64,000 nucleotides of DNA, taken from positions 112,203 to 176,202 of the forward strand of contig JAANBB010000042.1 in the NCBI GenBank assembly GCA_014621425.1. The letters are read 5' to 3'. The DNA comes from Cylindrodendrum hubeiense. Taxonomy: Eukaryota; Ascomycota; Sordariomycetes; Hypocreales; Nectriaceae. Numbering within the stretch: the first letter of the stretch is position 1; each line of letters begins with the position of its first letter. This document shows, in pieces, positions 32,805 to 44,632 of the stretch. A model generated the notes under the pieces. It saw only the letters and a list, made by a program, of their open reading frames with translations. It ran no database searches and had not been told where the DNA came from. A program made the translations under genes and the position numbers.

Positions 32805-34222
32805 ATGCGTGCCTCATTGTGTCGTCTCGCGGCGAACGTCGCCCTGCTGGGTCTCGCCAGCGCTCAAACCACCGAGCCCCAAGATGGGCTGGAGGTCGCT
32901 CTCTTGAACTACCCTGACCTCTCCCTCTTTCGCTCCCTGCTCGGGCAGGCGCCCGAGTCGCTGGAAAACGTTCTCTCCGATGACACCAACAACATTACCG
33001 TCCTGGTGCCCACCAACGAGGCAATCAACGCCTACCTCACCGCGTCTGGGCTTTCAAACATCACCGAACTCAAGTCCGACGACATCGAGACCTTTTTCTC
33101 GTACCAAATCTTGGCCGTCTCGCTGAAAGGTGCTGACTTTGACGACCCCAATGGAATGACTGTACCCACTTTGTTGCAGGGAGACAAGTTCAACAACCGA
33201 TCTGCCGGACCAATGCTGGAGCAGCAGTATGGAGAGAGGGCTACCGGCCAAGTTGTGTTTGCCACCCATAAGGACAAGAGCGCTCGTCGCGTGAAGAGGC
33301 AAGACGCTGGCCCTGTGGTCAACATCAGAGCGGGATTGGCCCAGGACGTCGGCATGACGGCGGTCGATGTCAAGTGGGGAACCAAGGGAATCAACACATT
33401 CCAGGTCGTTGACAGGTGAGTCTAATGCTCCGCAAATGGCTTGGAACTATTTGCTTACCCGTTTGGTGTCGCAGTGTTCTGGTGCCGCCCAAGAATTGTT
33501 CCACGACAATCCGATCCTTCTCAGACGACAGACTTACATCTATGGACGACGCTCTCAAGAAGAGTGGACTGTGGCCGAGAATCGATACCAGTTCCAACGT
33601 CACCTGCCTTGCTCCCTCGACCGAGGCCTTTAAGAATGCCGGAGATCCTCAGGTCTCGGGGTCCAAGAGCGAAGTGGGCGGAGTAGTCTTGTAAGTCACC
33701 AAATCGCTGGTTCTCTGATTTTATTTCATGCACCAACTTACTAAACTTGTCTGAAGACATCATACTTTGGGCCAAGTTGCATACTCAAATTTCCTCGAGG
33801 ACGGAATGGTTTTCGAGAGTCTCAACAACACCAAGATCACTGTCACTTTCAAGGGTGATGACATCTATTTCAACAATGCCAAGCTCATTGAGGCCAATGT
33901 TCTGACCAACAACGGCCTGCTTCACATGTAAGTTCTGATCGAGCGGCAGGTTTTTGACTTGACTGTTCACCGCAGCCGAATCGCACATGGTTTGCTAACA
34001 CAACCTAGCCTTGATTCCGTTATTGAAACCGACAATAGCGTATCTGGGAAGTCAAGTGGCACCAGTTCCACCAGCGCTGAGGTACCGAGTGGCACCAGCA
34101 CTGAGGCACCGAGTTCGACATCGTCATCTGCTTCCTCTGCCTCCGAGACGAACGCCGCCAACGCCTTAGCTATCAGCTACTCAGGCGTTGTTGCTGTGGC
34201 AGCTGGCTTCCTTTTGCTTTAA
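32805..34222 (+). CDS. Secreted GPI-anchored FAS1 (fasciclin) domain protein
   Basis: Four exons, 32805-33415, 33475-33690, 33757-33927 and 34009-34222, give 403 residues. The ATG at 32805 starts a signal peptide (LCRLAANVALLGLASAQ). Two FAS1 domains follow. The first has NITVLVPTNEAINAYL. The second has NVTCLAPSTEAFKNAG, GQVAYSNFLEDG and the conserved end NNGLLHILDSVI. A Ser/Thr-rich linker and a hydrophobic tail (ANALAISYSGVVAVAAGFLL) mark a GPI-anchor signal. N-glycosylation sites (NNIT, NSTT-like) are present. Such proteins sit on the plasma membrane or wall and mediate adhesion; the ligand is unknown. A KR-Q site inside domain 1 (RRVKRQ) could be cut by Kex2. All four exons keep one phase. 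Confidence 0.9.
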
Positions 34223-34832
34223 ATTGCTGATTGAAAGTTATTGGATGCTGGACTGGTGGGCAAAAGCATACGAGGTGTTCGGGGTGCATTGATATGGGTA
34301 TTCTGCTATTCGCAGCTGCATTTCACACTTAGCAGGGCTATATTAATATTTAAATTGCCAATTGAGCACCGTGGATCCAATTATTCTGAAGAAGCTGGGG
34401 ATCAGTGATTGCCTATCCGTAGATACGTTTTGTATTGCTCTGGCCAGCCTTACGCATGTTCGGCATAGACTCAAGGGCATATTGCGACTGTAAGTCTAGA
34501 GTAGGGTGAAAATACTGCTCCCACGTGGTCGATGATTTATGCGGTGTGGGCTGTCGTGGCGTTCGTGGGGTTGTTATATCGACAACACAATCATTCAACG
34601 CCAGAACTGGCAGGTCACATCCAACAGCCAAGCCTACCAGTCCAATTAGGGAATTTTACCTATACGAAAGAGCGATTACTGAGAGGCATGGATGATTATC
34701 ACGTGTAGCAGATAGCGCCCTTGTCAGACTAATGGGCCCACATTCCTTGGTCGACCATCTCCACCATCGGCTTTCGGAATCAAATTACTTCATTCCAAAG
34801 CCGACACGCCACGATTTTGACCATCACCGACG
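34223..34832. other. Intergenic
   Basis: The 610 bp holds the FAS1 3' UTR and the regulator's promoter. No gene is supported. Confidence 0.35.
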
Positions 34833-37069
34833 ATGCGATCCAGTCTGTCGTGCGAATTCTGCCGGTAAGGGTGCCCTGAGATGCTTTACGCAGATTAACG
34901 AGGCGAATTGGGCGGGCTGACGTGGAATCAACAGTAAATCCAAGGTCAAGTGCGTCAACTCAGGCGTCTCGCCATGCGCAAAGTGCGAGAGGTTGAGCAG
35001 GTCGGGCTGCGAGCTCACGAGACCGCGTGTTCCACCAGCCAAGAGGGTCTCGAAACGGACAAGGAGAGCGTTGTCTGCAGTGTCACCGAGCCCTATCCCG
35101 CTTGCGGAACCCGAGAGACCGACGTCATCACAACTTCCCGACGCTCTTCAAGATAGGACACCAAATCTCACGCCATGTCCGTCAGCAGTGCACCCACGGG
35201 TAGAAGCCAGCGATAAAGGCGATGTGGACAAATATCTGGAAACGCTTCCGACGGGGATCATCCTCAAGGCGCTGAATATATTTACCAGTAAATTTCCAGA
35301 GCTCAGGATTCTCCAACCCTCATTGTTTATGGCGGAATACCAGTCCAGTCGATCCATGGTGGGCAAAGCACTACTCGCAACAGTGCTCGCTGCAACCAAG
35401 AAGCAGCCATCGGTTCTGAATGACTCGTGGGCCAAGGATTTACCAAATAGAGAGACTCTTGCATCGTATGCACGAGGTGTTGTCTCGGACTGCATCCTTC
35501 TGCCACCAAAAGTCATTGTTGTTCAAGTACTGCTAATCCTGACACTCTACGAATGGGGTGTGAGAGACTTTCACAAGGCCTGGATGCACTGTGGTGGGTT
35601 CATTTACGTAAAATCTGTCGAGCTAAGCTGACATCAACTAGGCATTGCGATTCGGATGATGCAGTCACTTCACAGCTCCCGCGTCGCCCCCTTCCCACTC
35701 GACTTGCATGGGAGCGAACGAGACGATTTTTCGGCGGCTACTGAAGCAAGGACGTACTGGGCTTGCTTCATCATGGACTGTACCATAAACTCAGGGACAT
35801 ATAATCCACGCATGCTTCTCATGTCAGAGATGGACACCCTGAAAGTCCCTCGCCCTCCCACATCTGTCGAGTTTGCCTTTGGGTCCGATACCGCGGCACA
35901 CCCTGCAGTACAGAACCAGGAGTTGGGATCGACAGTGAATAGACCACTTGAAGTCTTGGACATTGCCGACAGCTTCGAGATAATTACAACCGGTTTCGAT
36001 ATTTATGCACAGGTAATGGCATTTGTGTTTAATGACGGGCGACGTGCACCGGGCATGTGTGCGCCTGAAAACTGTCCTTGGGTGCCGACCTCTGCTTGGG
36101 CGGTCTGCCAAGGCCGTCTAGAAAGTTGGAGAGCCCGGCAGAACAGCAGACTGCATTACCCCAGAACTAGTCTGGCTGTGTACATGACTCTCGGGTTTGG
36201 GGAGTCGTTCGTTTATCTGAACCTGCTGTACTATCTGAGGTAACACTGCCCTCTCAGCTGAAATAAATCCAACGGGACATTTGCTAATCTCATGAGGGTC
36301 TAGTGTCATGATGCTACATCGCGAATACTTTCCATTTTTGCCAACCCCGGAGACAACACCCCGCGGCCCAATCGAGCATCCTCTGCTCGAGGCTGAGGCA
36401 CCACCTGGATGGTGGGATGACAGCGCTCGTCAAATGTTTGGGTCAGCAGAATTTATTACAAGTCTACTTATAGAAGCCTCGGAATGTGGAATACCCGTCA
36501 TGACGCCGTTCTCAGGCTTCTGCGCCTTTTCAGCCTGCTTTGGGAATCTCTACATCTACCGGTTTCCTCGGATGAACCTGAATCGCAGCCCACGAGCAAA
36601 AGAACTGATGGAAAAGGGTCTTGAGTATTTGCGAGAGTTTCAGCATGTATGGGACTTGGGTGGTGGTTGGGTAAGTCGCTGTGCATAATCTGCAGGCCTT
36701 CACTGACATTAACAGATCAAAACCATTCAAAACTCTTCGTTATTGTATGAGCGAGCCACATCCGAAAGTCGGCCCTACAGAGGCAAGTCTCGCCATGACT
36801 TTGAGACACTACATCAATCGATTCACGAGTTCCGGATCATCGACAGGTCGGACCAGCACATACAGCAAATCCACCGAGCCGAGCAAGATGTAACGAGTTA
36901 CGTAGACACTTCGACACGGGAATTGACAAATCTCGAGGGAAACCCGGCGGATCTCAATGTTCAACAATTTATGGATTTGGGTTATGGGGTTGATGATCAT
37001 GGGCTGTGGCCAAATTGGTGGTCTATGTTGGAGGAAGCTGACTTTTCGGGAGCTTTCATGGCTAGCTAA
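34833..37069 (+). CDS. Zn2Cys6 transcription factor with fungal-specific (Fungal_trans) domain
   Basis: Five exons, 34833-34864, 34935-35593, 35642-36239, 36304-36670 and 36716-37069, give 669 residues. The first exon is 32 nt, and splicing completes the zinc cluster CEFCRKSKVKC ... CAKCERLSRSGC. A Ser/Pro/Arg-rich linker follows. The middle homology region shows ALLATVLAATKKQPSV, EARTYWACFIMDCTINS and VYMTLGFGESFVYLNLLYYL, then LHREYFPFLPTPE, as in xylanolytic-activator-type regulators. It is nuclear by family. Because the first exon is so short, an automatic model may miss the zinc cluster. The gene converges on an MFS carrier, with 41 bp between stops. The pair may be linked in function, though convergence is a weaker hint than a shared promoter. 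Confidence 0.88.
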
Positions 37070-37110
37070 GCGAAGGGCCCAAGAATATGGACTTGTTATT
37101 TTATTTTCCA

Positions 37111-38595
37111 TTATACCTTGACAAATATGCTTCTCGAATGCATCAAACGAATGGTAATGATGAATAAGATCCCGACCATGGACATGGCGCCCGCGTAGTA
37201 AGCTGCAGGTCTGTACTGTGCCACATCCTGGCCGGCACCTGAAAGAGAATAGAGACCCGAAGCAATTGGCGTGCCCTGGAAGATAATTAGCTCAGGTCTC
37301 AAATACTAAATGAGGCGACTTACGAAGAAGAAACCGCAAAACCAGGTCGTCCACACGATGGGCAAGATGCCTAGTGTGTTTTCGCCACCAAATGTGACGC
37401 CAATGACAGGTGGGACCAGACTAAAGAAGGCACCGCATCCCATTCCATTGAGGACCAAGAATGCCGAAAACACTCCAATCGAGGATGATAGCGGCCAAAT
37501 AACCAGTAAGCTGACACCCATGAACAACAGACAGATGATTAAGCTGTTGATTGGGCCCAGCAATGCGTCTGCTGTGTAGCCGGCCAAAACACGACCAACA
37601 GTCGAGGCCAAGTTCCATGCAGCCAAGGTGATGATGGCAATCTGGTTGGAATAGCCCATCGACCGGGAGAAGATGGGGATGAAGTATGGCGGGATGAACA
37701 GAGGGAAACACGAAAGGGCAGTGCCAGCTGCAATGACGAGGAACTTTATCTCCTTGAAGCGGTGCCTAGATAAAATGAGTCAACATTCACACACAAGGCA
37801 GCATTTGGTTCTCACCATTGAAGTTTCAGGGTCGCATTCTCAGATCCCCGTGGCTGCTGGATAAAGTACGACGCTGGAATGCAGACAGCCCAGAGCATGA
37901 AACCTAGAATGCGGAACGTCCAAGCGACGTCCAGCTTTCTGACAAGGAGATTGGTAGCGATGCTCATGACGGCAGATCCCAGACTTCCGCCGCCAAACAC
38001 GACGCCCATCGCCAGGCCCCGATATTTCTTGAACCATCTCAGAGGTGCGGTCGAGCATGCCTGTGGTCTTGTGTCAGCTAACATGAATTTGGAAGGGATG
38101 GAGGGAACTCACGAAAATGGACAATCCTCCGCCAATGCCGAAGACAATCCCATGAAGGATAAAGAGAGCCCCGATATGTTCAGTTGTCCAGCTGGCAAGA
38201 AACTCACCCAGGCCCATGAGAACACCCCCTGCCAAAGCCGTCTTCTGATACCCAAATTTGCGGACGGCTATGCCTGAGAAGATACTGATGGAGATCATAA
38301 ACGATGTCGCCAGCGATCCAACGAACGTCAAGGTCGTTAATGACGAGGATGTTGTTTCCACGAGTCTGACTTGCATGATGCCCCAAGAATAAATGACTCC
38401 CAGGTAGACAAATAGGGAGCATGCTGCCGCTGAGACCGTGATCCATCCCCTCAAACCATCAAATACGACATTTTCGTCTACTGGCGGAGTCAGAGATGAG
38501 GAATCCCGTCGTGAGCGACCAGTCTCGCTGCCCTTTTCAGAGGCGGAACTGGAGGACTCAGTCCATGGTGTCTCGGGTTTCGCTTGCGCAATCAT
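37111..38595 (-). CDS. MFS transporter, monocarboxylate-transporter type
   Basis: Four exons, 38595-38113, 38060-37816, 37765-37324 and 37275-37111, give 444 residues with 48-52 nt introns. A hydrophilic Ser-rich N-terminus (about 48 residues) precedes GLRGWITVSAAACSLFVYLG, the usual first helix of fungal MCT-like carriers. Further markers are LRWFKKYRGLAMGVVFGGGS in the central segment and NLASTVGRVLAGYTAD in the second half. About 12 helices can be drawn. Fungal members move monocarboxylates, riboflavin or secondary metabolites across the plasma membrane. The ATG at 38595 is the first in frame. The neighbouring Zn2Cys6 gene could regulate it. Confidence 0.88.
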
Positions 38596-39600
38596 GTTGA
38601 ATCAATCAGACCACTTCAACGAGTAAAGAATATTACAAGGATTCAACAGATATTGCGTAAGAATTGTAGTTATTGCGAGATCAACTTGCGAGGAAATTCT
38701 GTGCTTAGGGATGCGGATTCACATCTCGGTTTTCGGATCTCGGCTTTGGAGGGTCAAGAGGAAGAACCGCATGAAAGCCGACGAGGAAAAACTGTGATTT
38801 GGAACTAGTGAATTCACATTATGTAATTTGGAACCTCTGAAGAGGAGTACCACTATGAGGATGATACTATTTTAGTGTCAGGGCTTTACGGCTTTGCTAT
38901 CCTTTCAGACAGAAGGATGGGGATGTATTGGTGATGATGGAACACATCTCTGGATCGCTCTGTCTCTACAGTGTTGGTGGGTGATGCACTCCTATTGGTT
39001 CCATATTTCTATTTCTGCTAGCTCTGACCGCTTAGTATGTCTGGGTCATGACATAAGTCGTGACAACTACTCTCTTCTCGAGAAGAATGAAGAAATTAGA
39101 ATAATAAATTCCACATTTTAAATTAACTCGACGACCCATTCTTCAAGGCGAAAGTGCAGAAGGAGACTGGGCGCCTGATGGGGTTCAGGTTTAGTTACGT
39201 TTCCCCCGGACACGTCCGCACCAGGCTCATACCTGTGACAGATAAATAACAACTCTCATCCAAAGTTACCACGCTAAAGCGCTAACGTATTTTCTGTATT
39301 CCTGGCTTTGTTCTGAAAAGCTGGTAGACACGATGATATACTGACATACTATATATCGACTCTACACATGATTGGCTGGCTTGACTTCACCCGCATTGCG
39401 TTGATACGTCAGTCAGCCGGTCAATTGTGAAATGGAGGCTGAAGCCAGCCTCTCACGTGGTGCTGTTGAGGGGTCCTCAATCAGGCTGGCGCCAACAGCC
39501 CAACCGACGTAAATGAAGAACAATCATGCCATGCGCCATACGACAGCTCAATTAGCTCCTGACCTACTAGGCAACGATAAAACTACTATCTCCGTATCTT
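38596..39600. other. Divergent intergenic region, MFS gene / NLR gene
   Basis: About 1 kb, AT-rich in the middle (39000-39140). No coding signal. It should contain both promoters. Confidence 0.35.
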
Positions 39601-42339
39601 ATGGCAGACGACATGGGCACCGCTCCTGTAAGCCGCAGCGACTTCGAGGTTGCCATCGTCTGCGCCCTGCCGCGCGAGTACGACGCGGTGTCGCTCCTAA
39701 TCGATCAGTTCTGGGACGAGGATGGCGATCGATACGGCCGGGCTGTGGGAGATGACAATAGATACACGACGGGCCGCATGGGGAACATCGACTTGGTGGT
39801 GGTGTTGCTGTCGAACATGGGAAGAGCCAGCGCTGCTGGCACGGCTGCGAGCCTTCGAGCAAGCTACCCTGGCCTACGCATCGCGCTACTTACGGGCATC
39901 TGTGGCGGGGTGCCGAAAACGACAGAGAACGAAGATGTGCTTCTAGGCGATGTCATCATCAGCAAATGTGTCGTGCAGCACGACTTCGGCAGGCTGTACG
40001 CCGACGGCTTTGCGACCAAGAGCACGGTCGAAGATGCCCTTGGAAGACCGACGAGGAACATCCGAAACATGTTCACATACCTTGAAACGAGCCGGGGTCT
40101 CAATCAAATCGAGGCACGAGCTAGTGAATTTCTCCAGGCGATACAGAAGAAGCCGCAGGGCCGGCGGCGCGGACCGAACTACGCGTACCCTGGGGCGGAC
40201 CACGATCGACTGTACCACGCGAGCTACCAACACAAACACCAGGCTTCGGCCACATGTGTGTGCGCAGACCATCGAGGAAGTACTGATCCGGTCTGCGAGG
40301 CCTCTCGCAGTCTTCCATGCGGGGACTTGGGATGCGACGACGCGTATCTCGTCAAACGCGATCGTGTTGAACAGAACCGTCAACTGGAAACCGAGGGTCG
40401 ACAACACGAAGCACAAGCGCCATGGATCTTCGTCGGACGTGTTGGATCAGGCGACATGGTGGTCAAGTCTGGCGAGGACCGCGACAGGCTCGCTGCGCAG
40501 CACAAGATCGTGGGGTTTGAGATGGAAGGGGCGGGTATCTGGGACGAAGTGCCATGCATTATCGTCAAGGGCGTGTGTGACTATGCGGACAGTCATAAAA
40601 ACAAGCGGTGGCAAAACTTTGCAGCGGCCACGGCAGCATCGACGGTCAAGGCCCTGCTGGAGCAGTACATCAAGACCGACGCGCCGGCTCCAGCGATTGC
40701 ACGAGGCATCGAGCCAGGCGATACCAGGGAACTCCGCAACGGTTAGTGTATGGTGAGCTTTACTGAGTTGCGTAATAATAACAAATCTTGCGTAGGCCGA
40801 CCGTGTTTCACCGTGCCTTTCGCGAAGAACAAGCGCTTCGTCGGGCGAGTGGCGATTCTCGAGAAACTCATTGAAAAGCTCTTCACAGATGAGGCATGTC
40901 CATGTGTCGCGCTCGTCGGGCTTGGCGGTATGGGTAAAACGCAGATCGCACTGCAGGTGGCGTACTGGGTGAAGGAAAACCAGCTGGACTGCTCGGTATT
41001 CTGGGTGCCTGCGTTGAGCAAGGCGAGCTTCGAGCAGGCATGCATAGGCATCGTAAAGACACTGGGTCTCCAAGGCGCCCATGACGAAGGGCCGATGAAT
41101 ACGGTGCAGCAGTACCTGAACTCCGACGAAGCCGGTTCGTGGCTTCTTGTGGTAGACAATGCCGACGACAACGAGGTCCTCTTCGGCGCTCCGGATGCTG
41201 GGGCCGGGATACACGAGTATTTCCCGGAAAGCGACAATGGCCGCATCTTGTATACGACGCGATCGAAAGACGTGGCGGCTTCTGTGGCAGACGACGATGT
41301 AGTTGAGCTGGAAGAGATGAGCCGGATCGAGGCGAAGGAATGCTTGGACAAGATGCTCGGCACCAAAGAGCTGCTCCAAGATGATGCCAGCATTAACGGG
41401 CTCCTGCGCGAACTCACGTTCCTGCCCCTGGCAATCACACAGGCAGCAGCATACATGAAAAGGAATAAGCTGCCGATTGCGAAATATCTCCAACTGCTTC
41501 GAAGCACGGAGCAGGACATGGTCAGGTTGCTGAGCCGACAGTTCCCAGACAAAACGCGGTACGCAGGATCGCAAAACGCCATAGCAAGCACCTGGCTCGT
41601 ATCGTTCGAGCAAATCCGGAAAATAGACAGCGCAGCGGCAGACATATTATCCTTCATATCACAAATCGAGCCGAAAGCGATTCCGCAGTCGATCTTGCCG
41701 ACACCAGGAACGAAAGAGGAGCTGATAAGTGCGATTGGCACGTTGTGCACATATGCCTTCCTGAGCCGGAGAGAGGATGGGGAGACGCTCGACATGCACA
41801 GTTTAGTGCAGTTCGCGACGAGGATCTGGGTAAAGAGAGAATACGGGGTGGAGAGTACGCTGGATGAAGCGGCAATGCATCTTGCGGCGGTGTTCCCATC
41901 TGATGATTGGGATAATCGAGAGGTGTGGCGGCAGTATATGCCACATGCAATCAGAGTACTGAGAGCCGGCAGGGTAGAGGAGACTGAAGAGATGTGTGAT
42001 TTAGGTTATTGGGTAGGGCGATGTTTACAAGTGGATGGGCGCATTAGGGAGGCAGTTGAGGTGCTAGAGCATGTGGTGGCGGCACAGGGGACGTTGGCAG
42101 AAGAGCACCATGACCGACTGTCATCACAACACTCACTCGCAATGGCATACGAAGCCAACGGTCAGATCGAGAGGGCAGTTGAGATGCTGGAGCATGTGGT
42201 GGCGGCACGGGGGACGTTGGCAGAAGAGCACCCTGATCGGCTGGCATCACAACACGCACTCGCAATGGTATATCAAGCCAACGGCCAGACCGAAAAGGCA
42301 GTTGAGATACTAGAGTATGTAGTGGCGATTGAGGGCTAG
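39601..42339 (+). CDS. Fungal NLR: PNP-UDP phosphorylase-like domain + NB-ARC + TPR, frameshifted near the end
   Basis: Two exons, 39601-40741 and 40796-42339 (54 nt intron), give 894 residues. Residues 15-360 are a nucleoside-phosphorylase-like sensor/effector domain: EVAIVCALPREYDAVSLLI, LLTGICGGVPK, GFEMEGAGIWDE and VKGVCDYADSHKNKRW. The NB-ARC ATPase follows, with P-loop GLGGMGKTQ at about 422 and Walker B LLVVDNADD near 500. Later come RILYTTRSKD, FLPLAITQAAAYM and LDMHSLVQFATR. From about residue 795 tandem 42-residue TPR-like units begin. Fungal NLRs of this kind act in non-self recognition and programmed cell death, with the repeats as sensors. The frame ends in a TAG (42337-42339) caused by one extra G. 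The units continue in the next frame to 42823. Confidence 0.88.
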
Positions 42340-42773
42340 GACATTAGCAGAAGAGCACCCTTCTCGACTGGTATCACAACACGAGCTCGCAATAGTATAT
42401 GAAGCTAACGGTCAGATCGAAAAGGCAGTCAAGATACTAGAATATGTGGTAGCGATTAGGGCTAGGACATTAGCAGAAGAGCACCCTGATCGACTGGTAT
42501 CACAACACGAGCTCGCAATAGTATATCAAGCCAACGGCCAGACCGAAAAGGCAGTTGAGATATTAGAGTATGTAGTGGCGATTAAGGCTAGGATATTAGC
42601 AGAAGAGCACCCTGCTCGACTGATATCACAATACGAGCTCGCAATAGTTTATCAAGCCAACGGCCAGATCGAGAAGGCAGTCGAGATACTAGAGTATGTG
42701 GTGGCGATTGAGGCTAGGATATTAGCGGAAGAGCACCCTGATCGACTGATATCACAATATGCTCTGGACAATT
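42037..42773 (+). repeat. Six near-identical 126 bp (42-codon) TPR repeats
   Basis: The unit is (G)QxEKAVEILEYVVA-x-xTLAEEHPDRLxSQHxLAxxYxAN. Starts are near 42037, 42163, 42289, 42415, 42541 and 42667. High identity between units means they are young or homogenised, as in fungal NLRs whose repeat number varies between strains. Units 3-6 are richer in A/T than units 1-2, with changes such as acgttg to acatta and gagcat to gagtat. Confidence 0.85.
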
Positions 42774-42823
42774 TGCGGCTGGAAGTAATAGGTGTCCAGG
42801 TGGCTAATTTTTTAGACCTCTGA
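42340..42823 (+). pseudogene. Out-of-frame continuation of the NLR repeat domain
   Basis: The frame that is +1 relative to the NLR stop reads three and a half more repeat units and then a unique end, LRLEVIGVQVANFLDL, with a stop at 42821-42823. Removing one G from the GGG at 42333-42335 would be enough to link the two frames; sister units have GG there. Either the allele is truncated or the extra G is a sequence error. Confidence 0.7.
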
Positions 42824-43496
42824 TCTACATCTTAGATATAAATAGTCACCGAATTTCTGTGAACTATTTTTTTTTAACTGTATCCAAGTATAAGCTGATG
42901 TATCAATACGAGTAGTGTTCTTCATACCTTATATATCTTATTATGCAACCACACCTTGTAATTTCATACAGTTTATATCGATTTTATTAAGATACCTATT
43001 TCATTCGGTTTATCCATACTACATTTCCAGCGCTAAACTCTGTCAGTTCTGTTGTTAATAATATTTCTCACGATGAGCAGGCTTCAGTATCCCATTTTTA
43101 GGTGGGCAAACAAAGGGGCAAATTTGGCCTTATTTGTACACTGATGTCCCCTGCTTGTACCGCTGAGTCTCCACTAGAGCCAGGTTGTATTATTAATCAT
43201 TTAACAGATTGGCCTTGCTGGTTTTGTCAAGTCTATGGTTATTCGTAGCTATCCTAATACAAAAGAAAATGTTTGATTCCTGTAACCAATCTACCATATT
43301 TTGTAACTCGTATTTCCCGCCGTGTAAACTCAAATTCAATTATATCAAACTTTTTCCGAGTAGGACTGTTCCTGATTGCGCCAAAAATAAATCCGTGATT
43401 CCTATTCTGCGTGATCACAGGAGTAAATATCCCGTAAGTTATTCTCATGTAGTAAGTACCCTTCGCGTATAATCTCATTCTGCTATTAGGCTTGAA
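42824..43496. other. Very AT-rich gap
   Basis: There are long A/T stretches (e.g. TTTTTTTTAACTG at 42867) and no supported gene. It may be eroded repeat or 3' flank of the NLR. Confidence 0.35.
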
Positions 43497-44632
43497 TTAT
43501 CTGCTACGAGTGCCACTCATGGGTTCTTTAGACCATGGAGGAATAAAGCAGTAGATAATTCCATGCACTGCGCAAGCCAGTATATCAGGCACCCTACAAA
43601 ACACTCATTAGCTCTTCCTGATATTTCTTTACGGCTAATTGTATGAGGCGACATACCAATGAACCCAATGCCATGTTGGGAATCGACTGCCCACAAAAAC
43701 ACCCAGGCACCTAGCCGGATTCAAGCCGGCACCTCCATAGCCGTACCTGGTAAACGCCGTAGAAAATGTCAAGGTGCCGAAAGTAAGTCCAACAAGGAAT
43801 GGAGCAAGGCCGGGGCCAACGATTTGGCTTTGTCTTGGATCCAAGCCGACTCCAAATGCGAGGAATAGAAGGGTGGTCGCAGAGACGAGCTCGATCACAA
43901 AGGCATCCTGCACGGGAACCTCGTCGGGATAAAGCCAGCAGCCCCCGGTTTGAAAGTCTCTGGTTCCGTAGCTAACTCTCACCAATAGCCCTGCTATTAC
44001 ACTGCCGCCGATCTGAAAAAAGACGTACAGAATCATGCGCGGGAGCGAGCATAGCCGAGCAAAGAAGGTAGCAATCGTAATGAGAGGGTTGAAATGGGCG
44101 CCAGAAACAGCTCCAAACGCGGAGATGAAGAGAGAAAGAAAAATCATGTTCGTGATGCCTCCAATCAGAGGCCCTATGAATGCTGCATTGTTGAAGTTGC
44201 CTAATTGCGCCGTCGGTTTGATGGGGATGACTGCTGGGGCGCTGTTTGCCCAGGAAGTGATGTACACAAGCATCATTGAGCCTTATCAATGAGCATCGTT
44301 AGTAATGGGAGACAATACGCTTGGGAGTCAAAAAATATCTTACCGATACCCTCAATAAATGCGGCTTTCCAGAGATTGACATGTAGCAGTGGCCGCAAGT
44401 CCATCAACTCCATAATCGGCATGAGAGGGGCCGCATCGGGCTCCTTTTCCAGAACGGAGTCATTGTCCGAGTTGGGGTCGATGGTGAAACTCTGATTGGC
44501 TCCGATTCGACCAGCAAACGGATGGACATTATTGCGATATAATGGCAGGCCGTCTGCTGAAGCGTTAAAACGCCGCCGGGTCCCTAGCGCCGCCCCCTCG
44601 TGGCCTATCTGTGCGGTGTCAAAGTACGCCAT
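43497..44632 (-). CDS. Aquaporin/aquaglyceroporin (MIP family)
   Basis: Three exons, 44632-44344, 44281-43657 and 43593-43497, give 336 residues. A hydrophilic N-terminus of about 85 residues precedes the channel. The two selectivity loops are SGAHFNPLITIATF (NPL instead of NPA) and GGAGLNPARCLGV (NPA). Helices include FIGPLIGGITNMIFLSLFIS, ILYVFFQIGGSVIAGLLV and FVIELVSATTLLFLAFGVG. The last exon encodes the sixth helix (VPDILACAVHGIIYCFIPP). The channel should pass water and perhaps glycerol or other small solutes at the plasma membrane. The first motif variant NPL occurs in some fungal MIPs. The start at 44632 is the first ATG in frame. The third exon is needed for a complete fold and could be missed by simple frame calling. 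Confidence 0.88.

Noticed and set aside
40447..41795. Two long minus-strand frames (388 and 350 codons) opposite the NLR gene
   Set aside because: They are antisense shadows of the GC-rich PNP/NB-ARC coding sequence, which has clear family motifs on the plus strand.
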